DNA of 64,000 nucleotides, taken from NCBI RefSeq assembly GCF_003073175.1, contig NZ_QBBX01000005.1:110940-174939 (forward strand). The letters run 5' to 3'. Positions 15,908 to 24,977 of this stretch are shown in pieces; position 1 is the first letter of the stretch; the number at the start of each line of letters is the position of its first letter. Source of the DNA: Peribacillus acanthi. Its GTDB lineage: Bacteria > Bacillota > Bacilli > Bacillales > DSM-1321. The notes beneath the pieces were generated by a model. The model made no database searches and was not told the origin of the DNA. It saw only the letters and a program-made list of their open reading frames with translations. Made by a program: the position numbers and the translations under genes.

Positions 15908-16103
15908 CATTCCAAAACATATACACACTAAGACTTAAAAAACTTAATCCACTCACTAAAAATGAAATGGTAGAAACCCAAAACAAAGGAGAAATGTTCC
16001 CATCACCAATCGGTCCTACTTTTGGTTGATAGATTTTATATATGCTGATTATAGAGAGGCCTATTTGTATAATGGACAGAAGTAATATGGTGTATTTCTT
16101 CAA
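15888..16103 (-). CDS. small membrane protein with two helices, 71 aa
   Basis: Unrecognised family. Two hydrophobic stretches are visible (YTILLLSIIQIGLSIISIYK and VSTISFLVSGLSFLSLSVYMF), joined by a short polar loop containing PKVGPIGDGN. The longest frame begins at an ATG at 16121 with no ribosome site. AAGGAG lies 7 bases before an in-frame TTG at 16103, which I prefer as the start. It lies between prpE and yjbO, where I know of no gene in B. subtilis. Confidence 0.6.
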   Translation of the reverse strand: MKKYTILLLSIIQIGLSIISIYKIYQPKVGPIGDGNISPLFWVSTISFLVSGLSFLSLSVYMFWNEKNREI

Positions 16104-16225
16104 TTCAATACTCCTTTTCATTTCCGCGGAAATAATCGAAATATGGTACTTTTTCTATAAAAAAGTCGAATTCATACTGATTTCTAGTCTTTTCCCTTTC
16201 ATATGCAAAAAGACTGAAACCTAGA

Positions 16226-17128
16226 TTACTTAAGGTCCAGTCCTATTATTTTCTTCATATCTTTTGGTAATTCAATCGTGAAGGATAACTCCCTTACTAA
16301 AAAGGGGTGATAAAATGTAATGCTTTGACAGTGTAGTGCTTGTCGTTCTATTAGATCCCTTTTGCCACCATATAGATTGTCCCCTAATAAGGAGTGTCCA
16401 ATATAACTCATATGCACACGAATTTGATGTGTGCGACCTGTCATCAACCTCAGCTTTATGTGTGAAAAATCATTAAATAGATTTAGTACTTCATAAAATG
16501 TGCAAGCATATTGTCCGTCATCCCTTACTTCCCGTTCAATAATACTTGTTAATTTTCGACCAATCGGAGCCTCAATTTCTCCTGCATCACTTGCTAATTC
16601 TCCATGAACGAAAGCTTCGTAAATACGCTTCACACCGCCAGCCTTTTGTTGCTCACTCATCAAATGGTGAACGTGCCGATGTTTAGCAATTAACACTAGT
16701 CCAGATGTGTCACGGTCTAGTCTAGTCACGATATGGATGGTTGAACCAATCCCTTTTTCTTTGTAATAGCCGGCCAAACCGTTTGCTAAACTCCCTGTCG
16801 GATGCTCACGGGAAGGAATCGTATTCATGTAAGGTGGCTTATTGACCACTAGTACAAAGTCATCTTCATATACAATATCGAGCGCAAATCTCTCTGCAAT
16901 CAGTCCCTCACTCGATACTTCTAATGGAAAATAAACAGTCACTTCATCACCTACTACAAGCTGACGACGTACAGTCACTTCTTCACCGTTCACGAGAATT
17001 GTACCACCATTAAATTTTATGTCGGTTAAGGCTGCTTTGGAGATATGGTGGTTTTTTAGGAAATCCCGCAAAATCATTCCGTTCTCTTTGGTAGCAGCCT
17101 TCCATTTCAAACAAAAACGTTTTTCCAT
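16226..17128 (-). CDS. yjbO: RluD/RluA-family pseudouridine synthase YjbO, 300 aa
   Basis: Pseudouridine synthase for structured RNA, presumably rRNA. An N-terminal S4-like RNA-binding part (LRDFLKNHHISKAALTDIK, GTILVNGEEVTVR) is followed by the catalytic domain with Asp in VTRLDRDTSGLVLIAK, and the RTHQIRVHMSYIGHSLLGD motif. The last gene of the yjbL-yjbM-nadK-yjbO unit, starting 9 bases after nadK. The exact RNA target cannot be told from the sequence. Confidence 0.92.
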   Translation of the reverse strand: MEKRFCLKWKAATKENGMILRDFLKNHHISKAALTDIKFNGGTILVNGEEVTVRRQLVVGDEVTVYFPLEVSSEGLIAERFALDIVYEDDFVLVVNKPPYMNTIPSREHPTGSLANGLAGYYKEKGIGSTIHIVTRLDRDTSGLVLIAKHRHVHHLMSEQQKAGGVKRIYEAFVHGELASDAGEIEAPIGRKLTSIIEREVRDDGQYACTFYEVLNLFNDFSHIKLRLMTGRTHQIRVHMSYIGHSLLGDNLYGGKRDLIERQALHCQSITFYHPFLVRELSFTIELPKDMKKIIGLDLK

Positions 17129-17137
17129 ATTAACCTA

Positions 17138-17935
17138 TTAACCTTCCGAGATAAATGAATCATGCACTCTTTTCCAGAACGGGAAAGGTCTAAAGCGAGC
17201 AAAACGAACCCTTTCATCTGCTACCCTAAACTGGATGGATTTCACTTCTTTATGAAGGATTTGCAAATGATCGACAGTCACGATAAAGTCCACCTGCTTC
17301 ACAGACTTCAACATGCATGTATGGTGGCTTGGCAAAATCAATGGTGAACCTACCGTACGGAAAACACGGTTATTAATCGAAGCCATTTCAGCTAATTGAA
17401 TTGCATTGATGGAAGGATGAAGAATCGCTCCACCTAGTGCTTTGTTATACGCTGTACTTCCTGATGGAGTCGATACGCATAAACCATCACCACGGAAAGT
17501 CTCAAAATGCTGCCCCTTTATTTCCACATCCATAACTAGTGTGCCCTCGACACTCTTTACAGTTGACTCATTTAATGCCAAATACTTTTTCTCACGTCCT
17601 CCGTTTGAAAAGCGGACAATAACCTCAAGTAGAGGATATTCAATAATTTGATAAGGAGTTTTAGCAATTGCAATCACTAACTTTTCAATTTCATCTGGAG
17701 TCCAATCGGCATAGAATCCAAGATGACCGGTATGCACCCCTACGAAGGCAGTTTTATCAAGCCTGCTTCTGTACCGGTGGAATGCATACAATAATGTTCC
17801 GTCTCCTCCAACAGAGATTACGATATCTGGCTGCTCTTCATCATATTCCAATTGGAAATCAATCAGGTACGATCTCATTTTATGCATTAGAGTATTCGAT
17901 TTCTGATCGCCTTTTGAGGTTATAGCAAACTTCAT
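17138..17935 (-). CDS. nadK: NAD kinase, 265 aa
   Basis: ATP- or polyphosphate-dependent phosphorylation of NAD to NADP. Motifs: [15 protein letters not shown] (GGDG), the LNEST NE/D motif, and the [16 protein letters not shown] loop. Length matches B. subtilis NadF/PpnKA (YjbN). The start codon follows GGAGGGAAG. It lies between yjbM and yjbO with gaps of about 20 and 9 bases, so it is co-transcribed with the alarmone synthase, as in B. subtilis. Confidence 0.95.
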   Translation of the reverse strand: MKFAITSKGDQKSNTLMHKMRSYLIDFQLEYDEEQPDIVISVGGDGTLLYAFHRYRSRLDKTAFVGVHTGHLGFYADWTPDEIEKLVIAIAKTPYQIIEYPLLEVIVRFSNGGREKKYLALNESTVKSVEGTLVMDVEIKGQHFETFRGDGLCVSTPSGSTAYNKALGGAILHPSINAIQLAEMASINNRVFRTVGSPLILPSHHTCMLKSVKQVDFIVTVDHLQILHKEVKSIQFRVADERVRFARFRPFPFWKRVHDSFISEG

Positions 17936-17956
17936 GACTTCCCTCCTCCAACCATA

Positions 17957-18586
17957 TTAGCCTTCCTGTGATTCCTTTTTCCTTGAAAATACTCGTTGTG
18001 CTTCTTGAATCTCAAGTCGTATTTGTGACATTTCTTCATCCAATCTGAACGCCGCTTCTGCTGCACGTTGCAACCTATCTCGGATATCCACTGGAAATTG
18101 CCCCTTATATTTATAATTCAAAGAATGCTCAATCGTTGCCCAAAAATTCATCGCCAGTGTGCGAATTTGTATTTCAATCAAAATCTTCTTTTCACCATGA
18201 ATGGTTTGAACCGGGTATCTTATCACTACATGGTACGATCTGTAACCGCTCACTTTTTTATGTGAAATATAATTACGCTCTTCCACGATTTCGAGGTCAT
18301 TACGTTTTCGTAAAATCTCGACAACCACTCGAATGTCATCAACAAACTGACACATCATCCTTAAGCCAGCGATGTCCTGCATTTCATGTTCAAGCCTATT
18401 CAAAGGGATACCCTTGCTATTGGCTTTATCCAAAATGCTTGCTATTGGCTTTACCCGCCCCGTTACAAATTCAATCGGGGAATGTATCCCTTCTCTTTCA
18501 AATTGGTTTCTCATCCCTTTTAATTTAACCTTTAGCTCCTCAACCGCTTGTTTATACGGAGCTAAAAAATCATCCCAATGCTTCAC
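17957..18586 (-). CDS. yjbM: small alarmone synthetase RelQ/SasB (YjbM), 209 aa
   Basis: Transfers pyrophosphate from ATP to GDP or GTP to make (p)ppGpp. The RelA/SpoT synthetase domain covers most of the protein: DIAGLRMMC, GYRSYHVVIRYP, and EIQIRTLAMNFWATIEHSLNYKYK (outline). There is no hydrolase or regulatory C-terminal domain, which defines the RelQ class. The start is GTG with AAGGTGG upstream. It is followed 21 bases later by nadK and preceded by yjbL, the conserved yjb operon order. Confidence 0.93.
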   Translation of the reverse strand: MKHWDDFLAPYKQAVEELKVKLKGMRNQFEREGIHSPIEFVTGRVKPIASILDKANSKGIPLNRLEHEMQDIAGLRMMCQFVDDIRVVVEILRKRNDLEIVEERNYISHKKVSGYRSYHVVIRYPVQTIHGEKKILIEIQIRTLAMNFWATIEHSLNYKYKGQFPVDIRDRLQRAAEAAFRLDEEMSQIRLEIQEAQRVFSRKKESQEG

Positions 18587-18608
18587 AATCCCACCACCTT
18601 AACAAGAC

Positions 18609-18974
18609 TTACTTGAAGATTCGTTCAACCTCAGCAACCATTTCTTCCCCATAATTGCTATTGCCTTCAATGTTATCAATCAAGTATCTTAATTCATCTT
18701 GAAAATTGGTTAATTCTAAATTCCCTTCGCCATAAAGATAAACCGGAAGATTTTGTTCTAATCCGATTTTTAGCTCTTCCCATATACATTTCGTCAATTC
18801 TATGTATTGATACTCTTCTTGATGTTCTATGATATAAATGAATGATAAATTGTCTGAATCGACCAACATTTGTCCCGTTGCCACTGCATTTTCTAACACA
18901 ATGTTCTTTCCACAATACAACTGCACTTGTTGATCTGATATCTTTGCATCTTCAATGGTAATTTTCTTTCTCAT
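18609..18974 (-). CDS. yjbL: UPF0738 family protein YjbL, 121 aa
   Basis: A small soluble beta-rich protein whose position, size and general sequence fit B. subtilis YjbL (UPF0738). First gene of the yjbL-yjbM-nadK-yjbO unit, with AGGAGG 6 bases before the ATG. Function unknown in any organism as far as I know. Divergent from yjbK; the gap between them holds the first copy of the dispersed repeat. Confidence 0.82.
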   Translation of the reverse strand: MRKKITIEDAKISDQQVQLYCGKNIVLENAVATGQMLVDSDNLSFIYIIEHQEEYQYIELTKCIWEELKIGLEQNLPVYLYGEGNLELTNFQDELRYLIDNIEGNSNYGEEMVAEVERIFK

Positions 18975-19031
18975 GACTGTTCCTCCTGCATTACCCGTTC
19001 TATTTATGTATTTTAGAAAACTTGACTAGAT

Positions 19032-19132
19032 CCAAGCCTAAAGCGCCGGCATTTGCCTAGTGACACTTATACTTTATTCCTAAAATTGGCCAATACGTCG
19101 ACTTACTTCTTTGTTGCCCAATTTATACTTTC
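19032..19132. repeat. dispersed ~100-bp repeat, copy A
   Basis: The longest copy. It shares with copy B (48052-48150) the words AAGCCTA, GCCTA, CTTTATTCCT, AAATTGGC and CAATTTATACTTT in the same order and spacing. Two shorter copies lie at 26238 and 61350. It is located in the yjbL/yjbK divergent gap. No open frame. Confidence 0.8.
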
Positions 19133-19290
19133 CTAAAGTACAAAAAAGACTCTTATATTTTACCATAAGACTTACTTCTTTCCTAAGAATCAAGTATGAT
19201 AATCGTTAGAAAAACGAAAAAGTTTCTATCAAAATACCGGACCGTGTAGTCTTCATATATGCACTCTAATATCGAAAGGAATGAATCCAC

Positions 19291-19878
19291 CTGTCTATCC
19301 ATCTGGAAATCGAATTCAAAAACCTACTTACGAAAGTGGAATTTCTACGTTTATGCGATTATTTTAAAATAAAGAACAATTCCTTCATCACCCAAACCAA
19401 TCATTATTTCGATACAAAAGGATTTGACTTAAAGGGTGCTAGTAGTGCCTTACGCTTACGTGAGAAAAAAGGAAAATGGGAAATGACATTGAAGCAGCCG
19501 GCAAATATTGGCTTGCTTGAAACGAACCAAGACGTTGATGAGATAACAGCACATGCTTTTATTAAAAGCAATGATTTCCCCAATGGCGAGGTTAAAACAG
19601 CAGTTCATTCAATCATAGATAAATTGGATGGCCTTCACCATTTTGGTTCCTTGACAACCTCTAGAGTGGAATTCCCCTATGAAGGAGGACTTCTTGTACT
19701 TGACCATAGTTGCTATCTTTCAATAGAAGATTTTGAGGTTGAATACGAAGTAGCAGATTTTGAATCTGGCAAGGAAATATTTCACAATTTACTAAAAGAG
19801 CTTAACATTCCTGTCCGCAAAACCGAAAATAAAATTGAGCGATTCTATAAACAAAAACTACTCCAGATTAACGAGTAA
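19291..19878 (+). CDS. yjbK: CYTH-domain protein YjbK, probable CTG start
   Basis: CYTH superfamily (triphosphate tunnel metalloenzyme), acting on an unknown triphosphate. The signature ExExK is present as EIEFK but lies upstream of the first ordinary in-frame start (GTG 19336), which would remove it. In-frame stop TGA at 19282 limits the start to 19285-19336, where the best candidate is CTG at 19291 with AAAGGA 10 bases upstream. It would give MSIHLEIEFKN, like the B. subtilis N-terminus. An ATG at 19281 is out of frame by one base. Other conserved parts: LRLREKKGKWEMTLKQP and EIEYE-like YEVADFE. It overlaps no neighbour; yjbJ follows at once. Confidence 0.82.
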   Translation: MSIHLEIEFKNLLTKVEFLRLCDYFKIKNNSFITQTNHYFDTKGFDLKGASSALRLREKKGKWEMTLKQPANIGLLETNQDVDEITAHAFIKSNDFPNGEVKTAVHSIIDKLDGLHHFGSLTTSRVEFPYEGGLLVLDHSCYLSIEDFEVEYEVADFESGKEIFHNLLKELNIPVRKTENKIERFYKQKLLQINE

Positions 19879-19898
19879 CCTTATTAGAGGTGAATACA

Positions 19899-20579
19899 TT
19901 GAAAATAGATGAAATAAAAGCATTATTCGAAGTACAAGCACTTCAAAATTTAGACCGAACTTCTGACAATACGAATGTAGCTGGGAACGATATGTTTCAA
20001 CAGCTATTATCTCAATTCATCAATGATGGGACAGACACAAATCCAAACCTTTCATCTCTAGGCAGTGTTGAAAATATCCTTGAAATGGTGGAAGAAAAGA
20101 AAGATAACCTACTATCTTTCGCTTCGATGCTTCCTTCCACGTTCACACCTATCATGTCAGAAACCATAGAAAAAGTGTCTGAAAAAGTAGAGGCTGTATC
20201 TTCAAAGGGATTCCATGATGTAATAGAACAAGCTGCAGAACGATTTAATTTGCCTGTAAAGTTGATTCAATCCGTCATTCAGCAGGAATCCGCTTTCAAT
20301 CCTAACGCTCAAAGCCACGCTGGTGCATCGGGGCTCATGCAACTTATGCCTTCAACTGCTAAATGGCTTGGAGTTAAAAACGTGTTTGACCCTTATGAAA
20401 ATATTATGGGTGGAAGTAAATACTTACGGCAGATGCTAGATAAATATGATGGCAATACCGAATTAGCATTAGCTGCTTACAATGCTGGTCCCGGTAACGT
20501 AGATAAATATAACGGCATTCCCCCTTTTAGGGAAACACAAAACTATGTTAAAAAGATCATGATATCCTACCTTAATTGA
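19899..20579 (+). CDS. yjbJ: lytic transglycosylase YjbJ-like, SLT domain, 226 aa
   Basis: C-terminal SLT/lysozyme-like domain (about residues 110-226). The catalytic Glu is in QQESAFNPNAQS, followed by GASGLMQLMPSTAKWLG and LALAAYNAGPGNV. It cleaves the peptidoglycan glycan chain. The N-terminal 100 residues are a low-complexity linker without a clear signal peptide, as in B. subtilis YjbJ. The preferred start is TTG at 19899, 6 bases after GAGGTG, rather than GTG 19890. It follows yjbK by 20 bases and ends in a terminator. Confidence 0.88.
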   Translation: MKIDEIKALFEVQALQNLDRTSDNTNVAGNDMFQQLLSQFINDGTDTNPNLSSLGSVENILEMVEEKKDNLLSFASMLPSTFTPIMSETIEKVSEKVEAVSSKGFHDVIEQAAERFNLPVKLIQSVIQQESAFNPNAQSHAGASGLMQLMPSTAKWLGVKNVFDPYENIMGGSKYLRQMLDKYDGNTELALAAYNAGPGNVDKYNGIPPFRETQNYVKKIMISYLN

Positions 20580-20634
20580 TGAGTTAGAAGCATTGAAGCT
20601 TGTTCAGAATACATGTCAAATAAAAAAAATTCCT

Positions 20635-20669
20635 GGGGTCTGACATTTTTCAGTCGACCTCTTTTTTTA
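20635..20669 (+). terminator. intrinsic terminator after yjbJ
   Basis: GGGGTC/GACCTC with an inner GAC/GTC stem and one bulge, followed by seven T. Confidence 0.75.
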
Positions 20670-20748
20670 TGCCCGAGCTAGTTGTTTGAGATATTTGATT
20701 TCAGTTGATAAAATAAATGAAGAAATGGGAAGTTAAAGGAGAATTATT

Positions 20749-21132
20749 ATGACTGAGCGATCCATCACCCCTTTTGAAGCAATCGGTGAGGACAAACTAC
20801 ATGAACTTATTGACTTATTTTATGAAAAGGTAAGTCAAAATGCTGTTCTAAAGCCAATCTTTCCAGATGATTTGTCGGAAACTGCACGTAAACAAAAACA
20901 ATTTATGACCCAGTATTTAGGTGGGCCATCACTATATACAGACGAACATGGACATCCTATGTTAAGAGCTCGCCACATGCCATTTGAAGTAACTCCTAAA
21001 AGATCGGAAGCATGGCTCGCATGTATGCAAGAAGCAATGGATGAAGTAGGGCTTTCTGGTCCAATTCGAGAGTTTTTCTACCAACGATTAGAATTAACCG
21101 CCAATCACATGATTAATACACCTGAAAATTGA
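20749..21132 (+). CDS. yjbI: truncated hemoglobin YjbI (group II), 127 aa
   Basis: A 2-on-2 globin binding heme and O2. Conserved parts: FYEKVSQNAVLKPIFP, the YLGGPSLYTDEHGHPMLRARHMPF heme-pocket region (outline) with the proximal His in RARHMPF, and the Trp of EAWLACMQEAMDE. Length is normal for group II. The ribosome site AAAGGAG precedes the ATG. It lies 58 bases before spxH, as in B. subtilis, where the two are co-transcribed. Confidence 0.92.
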   Translation: MTERSITPFEAIGEDKLHELIDLFYEKVSQNAVLKPIFPDDLSETARKQKQFMTQYLGGPSLYTDEHGHPMLRARHMPFEVTPKRSEAWLACMQEAMDEVGLSGPIREFFYQRLELTANHMINTPEN

Positions 21133-21190
21133 AAACACGACATCATGAAAATCATAGGTTAATGAATTTAACCGAGAAAGGAGAATGCAG

Positions 21191-22081
21191 TTGAGTTCTC
21201 AAAAGCCCGTTTTCAAGATTTCTGAATGGTTTAATTCACAGCACTGTGTGGGGACCGGAAACAAACCGGTTGAAATATATGTATTCATTGATCCATTATG
21301 TCCTGAATGCTGGGCAATGGAACCAAACCTGAAGAAACTCCTAGTGGAATACGGACAATTTTTTAGTATTAAACATATCCTTACTGGAAAATTAACAGAT
21401 TTGAATTTTTGCAGTAAAGTTTCAGAAAACATGGCACAAGTATGGGAACGGACAGCAAGTCGTACGGGCATGTCATGCGATGGTAGCCTCTGGTTTCAAA
21501 ACCCTATCTCATCACCTTATAATGCATCAATCGCCATTAAAGCTGCTGAGCTACAAGGAAGGCGAGCAGGGACCAAATTCCTCCGTAAATTACGGGAGCT
21601 CATGTTCTTGGAAAAACAAAATATTTCTGATATGAACGTTTTAACCGAATGTGCCCAAATTATTGGTTTAGATGTAGAAGAATTCCTTAAGGATGTTACA
21701 TCCGAAGCTGCAGCAAAAGCTTTCCAATGCGATTTGAAAATTTCATCTGAAATGGAAGTTACAGAAAGTCCCACTGTCGTATTTTTTAATCAGAATATTG
21801 AAGAAGAAGGCATAAAAATATCTGGTGCATATTCATATGAAGTTTACGTCACCATTCTGGAGGAAATGCTTGGTGAACTCCCTTCTCCCGCCGATTTGCC
21901 ACCTATCGAAACATTCATTCAATATTTTGGACTTGTAGCAACAAAGGAAATTGCAGTTGTATATAACATGAAAGATTCAGATGTAGAACGAGAAATGAAG
22001 AAACTGGTTCTACAGCAAAAGGTTGAAAAAGTGCCGGTTAAATACGGTACCTTCTGGAAGTATATCGGTGAATGTAATTAA
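21191..22081 (+). CDS. spxH: ClpXP adaptor protein SpxH (YjbH), 296 aa
   Basis: DsbA-like protein that binds the regulator Spx and hands it to ClpXP. The thioredoxin-fold part has CPEC (in IDPLCPECWAMEPNLKK) near residue 37, plus further Cys. The C-terminal region is the YjbH-specific helical part. ATG 21185 is only one base from the ribosome site AAAGGAG, whereas TTG 21191 is 7 bases away, so I choose TTG. Spx itself is encoded at 29092-29487, so target and adaptor are in the same region, as in B. subtilis. Confidence 0.93.
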   Translation: MSSQKPVFKISEWFNSQHCVGTGNKPVEIYVFIDPLCPECWAMEPNLKKLLVEYGQFFSIKHILTGKLTDLNFCSKVSENMAQVWERTASRTGMSCDGSLWFQNPISSPYNASIAIKAAELQGRRAGTKFLRKLRELMFLEKQNISDMNVLTECAQIIGLDVEEFLKDVTSEAAAKAFQCDLKISSEMEVTESPTVVFFNQNIEEEGIKISGAYSYEVYVTILEEMLGELPSPADLPPIETFIQYFGLVATKEIAVVYNMKDSDVEREMKKLVLQQKVEKVPVKYGTFWKYIGECN

Positions 22082-22102
22082 GAACAAAAGCGCAATACAA
22101 TG

Positions 22103-22135
22103 AAAAAACCCTGCAGGGATGGGCAGGGTTTTTTC
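22103..22135 (+). terminator. intrinsic terminator after spxH
   Basis: A 12-bp perfect stem AAAAAACCCTGC / GCAGGGTTTTTT. Confidence 0.93.
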
Positions 22136-22351
22136 TATATATACGAACAAAGGGGATGGGAGAGTTTTTCACGGTCAAACAAAGGGGTATATGTTTGCTA
22201 AGTGATCAACTTCACACCCCTACTATAACAAGGAAAGATTAGCATTTCAATTCGTTTGTTAGTTATTTCACAATATTGTCAAATTCTTAGAATATTGCAT
22301 GTCAGCCCTCCATAAAAATAAAACAAGGACAACTTTTCATAGGAGGAAACG

Positions 22352-22525
22352 ATGAAAAACTATTTGATTTGGATCATTCCTTGCCTTATCCTAACCTCAT
22401 TTTTCTTGCACATTCTAGCATTAATGAACCTATTCCCTCTCTTAATAAGCGCACCTTTACTTTTTATCAGTATCCTTTTTTTCATACTAGTTATCAACAA
22501 TCGCAAAAGATTTAAGGGATTTTAA
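22352..22525 (+). CDS. small membrane protein, 57 aa
   Basis: Translated by hand. Begins MKNYLIWIIPCLILTSFF and consists of two hydrophobic helices followed by the basic end NNRKRFKGF. A strong AGGAGG sits 6 bases before the ATG, so translation is likely. It occupies the gap between spxH and pepF, where B. subtilis has the 57-codon gene yizD. Equivalence is by position and size only. Function unknown. Confidence 0.68.
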   Translation: MKNYLIWIIPCLILTSFFLHILALMNLFPLLISAPLLFISILFFILVINNRKRFKGF

Positions 22526-23031
22526 TTCATGTTTACTATTTTTCGAAAGCTTTTCTCTTTCTATTAGTTTAAATTCTATAAAGCCTTTCTCCCTATTTGA
22601 AAGCGGAGGGTTCTTTGGATGAGTGAAGGGAAACATCGAAAAAAATGGTGGTCGAGACTAAAGGAAAAAGGTAAGCTTGTAAATGTTATATCATTCAGGC
22701 GAGGTGAATCGGCTGGACCCTGCACTGTAAACCCACCCGATTCAAGGAAATAGGTAGGTTTGTGCATACTTTATTCATTCGGGTGAAGAGAAAAGCTGGA
22801 GAGTACAGGGTAACCCAATATGAGTGAAGAGTAAACTTCCGTTTTTCCTCAAAAGCAAAGAGTAAATTTTGAAAAGTGAAAGGGATTTAGGACGAATGTG
22901 AAGGGTAAATGGGGTCAGGTGAAGGGATTCCATAGGTAAGTGCATGGTACCTTGGCCAACCTTCGAATCATCAACCCATATTTACATTCCGACTCCCCTA
23001 CTTCATCCACCTCCATGCAAAATAAAAAAAC
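22526..23031. repeat. 500-base intergenic stretch with degenerate GTGAAGGG(TAAA) repeats
   Basis: From about 22620 to 22935 the plus strand repeats variants of AGTGAAGGG, GTGAAGAG and GAGTAAA. The clearest run is at 22876, 22898 and 22919 (periods 22 and 21). No gene with a ribosome site was found; the 63-codon minus frame at 22576-22767 is a by-product. It resembles the arrays at 3367, 9100 and 13185. Confidence 0.65.
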
Positions 23032-23063
23032 AACGGCCAAGAGCATTAAAGCTTTTGGCCGTT
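23032..23063 (-). terminator. intrinsic terminator after pepF
   Basis: AACGGCCAA / TTGGCCGTT, with a T run on the minus strand after the stem. Confidence 0.85.
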
Positions 23064-23071
23064 TTCCTTGA

Positions 23072-24886
23072 TTATTTCAATAACTCTTCCATCTCAGCTA
23101 ACTTTTCTTCGAATACTTTTAAAGCTTCACGGATTGGATCTGCAGTTGTCATATCCACTCCTGCTTTTTTCAATACTTCGATTGGATAGTCAGAGCTTCC
23201 TGCTTTTAAGAATTCTAGGTAGCGGTCAACAGCTGGTTGGCCTTCCTCTAAAATTTGTTTGCTCAATGCAGTTGCTGCACTGAATCCAGTCGCATATTGA
23301 TAAACATAATAGTTGTAGTAGAAGTGAGGAATTCTAGCCCACTCTAAACCGATTTCTTCATCGATTGTAATTTCTTCTCCGAAATACTTCTTATTTAAAG
23401 CATAGTATTCTTTCGTTAATAATTCAGCTGTAAGTGCTTCACCGTCTTGAGCTTTTTTATGGATTAAGTGTTCGTATTCAGCAAACATTGTTTGACGGAA
23501 TACAGTGCCACGGAAGCCTTCTAGATAGTGATTTAATAAATACAGACGCTTCTTCTCGTCGTCTATTGTCTTTAATAAATAATCATTCAACAAGTTTTCG
23601 TTACAAGTAGATGCAACCTCTGCCACGAAAATCGAGTAGTTTCCATATGGATACGGTTGAGTCTTACGTGTGTAATAGCTGTGTACAGAATGCCCGAATT
23701 CGTGAGCAAGAGTGAACAAGTTGTTCACGTTATCCTGCCAGTTCATCAAGATGTATGGATTTGTTCCATATGATCCAGATGAATAAGCTCCGCTACGCTT
23801 TCCTTTATTCTCATGCACATCTACCCAACGATTTTCAAAGCCCTCTTGTAATACGTTTGCATATTCTTCACCTAGTGGAGCAAGACCTTTTAAGATATAG
23901 TCCTTGGCTTCCTCGTAGGATACTTCCATTTTTACCTCTTTCACTAATGGGGTGAATAAATCATACATATGTAATTCATCCAACCCTAGTACCTTCTTAC
24001 GTAAGTCCACATATTTGTGAAGTAAATGAAGGTTTTCATTTACCGTATTCACTAAATTCTCGTAAACGGATTCTGGAATATTATTGTTGCTTAATGCAGC
24101 ATGGCGGGCAGAATCATAGTTTCGTACTTTCGCATTGAAATTATCCTTTTTCACTGTACCAGACAATGTACTCGCGAACGTATTTTGATATTTTCCATAC
24201 GTTGCATAAACGGCTTTAAATGCATCTTCACGAACTTGGCGATTTTCACTTTCTAGGAATCGAATATATCGGCCATGCGTGATTTGTACATCTTCTCCAT
24301 CTTCACCTTTAATCGTCGGGAATTCCAAATCAGCATTATTCAACATACCGAACGTATTGCTTGAAGCACTCATCACTTCAGATGCTTGAGCTAATAGCGC
24401 TTCTGCCTCTGCAGATAGAACATGAGGTCTTTGAAGATTAATCTCTTCCAAAGCATGTGTATAAAGCTTCAACTCTTCCTTTTCATTTAGAAATTGTTGA
24501 ATTTTATTCTCCTCAACTCCCAAAACCTCTGGCACGATATACGACAAGGCGCTAGCTGCTTGTGTGTATAATGTTTTTGCACGGTCATCCATACCTTGGT
24601 AGTGTGAATTTGTCGTGTCTTGATCGTATCTCATATGTGAATAAGCATACAGCCTACCTAATCTTTCAGTTAGCGCATCTTGGAATTGAAGTGCTGAATA
24701 TAGTGCATCAGCACTATCTCCAAGCGTATTTTTAAAGGAACCGGCTTTCTTGATTTCTTCCTTTAATTCGTTTAACTCCTGTTCCCAGGCTTCATCTGAT
24801 GCAAAGATATCTTCCAATCTCCAGGTATCCTCTACAGCGATGTCTTTTCGTGATGGCAATGTTTTAACAGCAGTTTCTTGTGCCAT
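23072..24886 (-). CDS. pepF: oligoendopeptidase F, 604 aa
   Basis: M3-family cytosolic zinc peptidase that hydrolyses short peptides. The zinc motif HEFGHSVHS lies near residue 392, with the third ligand Glu in FVAEVASTCNE. The N-terminal helical domain is as usual. Full length for the family. The ribosome site TTGGAGGAAG precedes the ATG. It follows coiA with a gap of about 90 bases and ends in a terminator. Neighbouring peptide importers (opp, app) could supply substrates. Confidence 0.95.
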   Translation of the reverse strand: MAQETAVKTLPSRKDIAVEDTWRLEDIFASDEAWEQELNELKEEIKKAGSFKNTLGDSADALYSALQFQDALTERLGRLYAYSHMRYDQDTTNSHYQGMDDRAKTLYTQAASALSYIVPEVLGVEENKIQQFLNEKEELKLYTHALEEINLQRPHVLSAEAEALLAQASEVMSASSNTFGMLNNADLEFPTIKGEDGEDVQITHGRYIRFLESENRQVREDAFKAVYATYGKYQNTFASTLSGTVKKDNFNAKVRNYDSARHAALSNNNIPESVYENLVNTVNENLHLLHKYVDLRKKVLGLDELHMYDLFTPLVKEVKMEVSYEEAKDYILKGLAPLGEEYANVLQEGFENRWVDVHENKGKRSGAYSSGSYGTNPYILMNWQDNVNNLFTLAHEFGHSVHSYYTRKTQPYPYGNYSIFVAEVASTCNENLLNDYLLKTIDDEKKRLYLLNHYLEGFRGTVFRQTMFAEYEHLIHKKAQDGEALTAELLTKEYYALNKKYFGEEITIDEEIGLEWARIPHFYYNYYVYQYATGFSAATALSKQILEEGQPAVDRYLEFLKAGSSDYPIEVLKKAGVDMTTADPIREALKVFEEKLAEMEELLK

Positions 24887-24977
24887 GATCTTCCTCCAAT
24901 CAGCATAAAAAATTTACCCTACCTACTACTATTTCTTCATTCCAAAAAAAAATCCTGCTTTTTTATATTTCGGTTTC

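Noticed and set aside
16186-16216. terminator after yjbO
   Set aside because: AGTCTTTT/AAAAGACT can pair, but the loop is long and no T run follows on the minus strand.
22576-22767. 63-codon minus frame in the spxH-pepF gap
   Set aside because: No ribosome site; falls in degenerate repeats.
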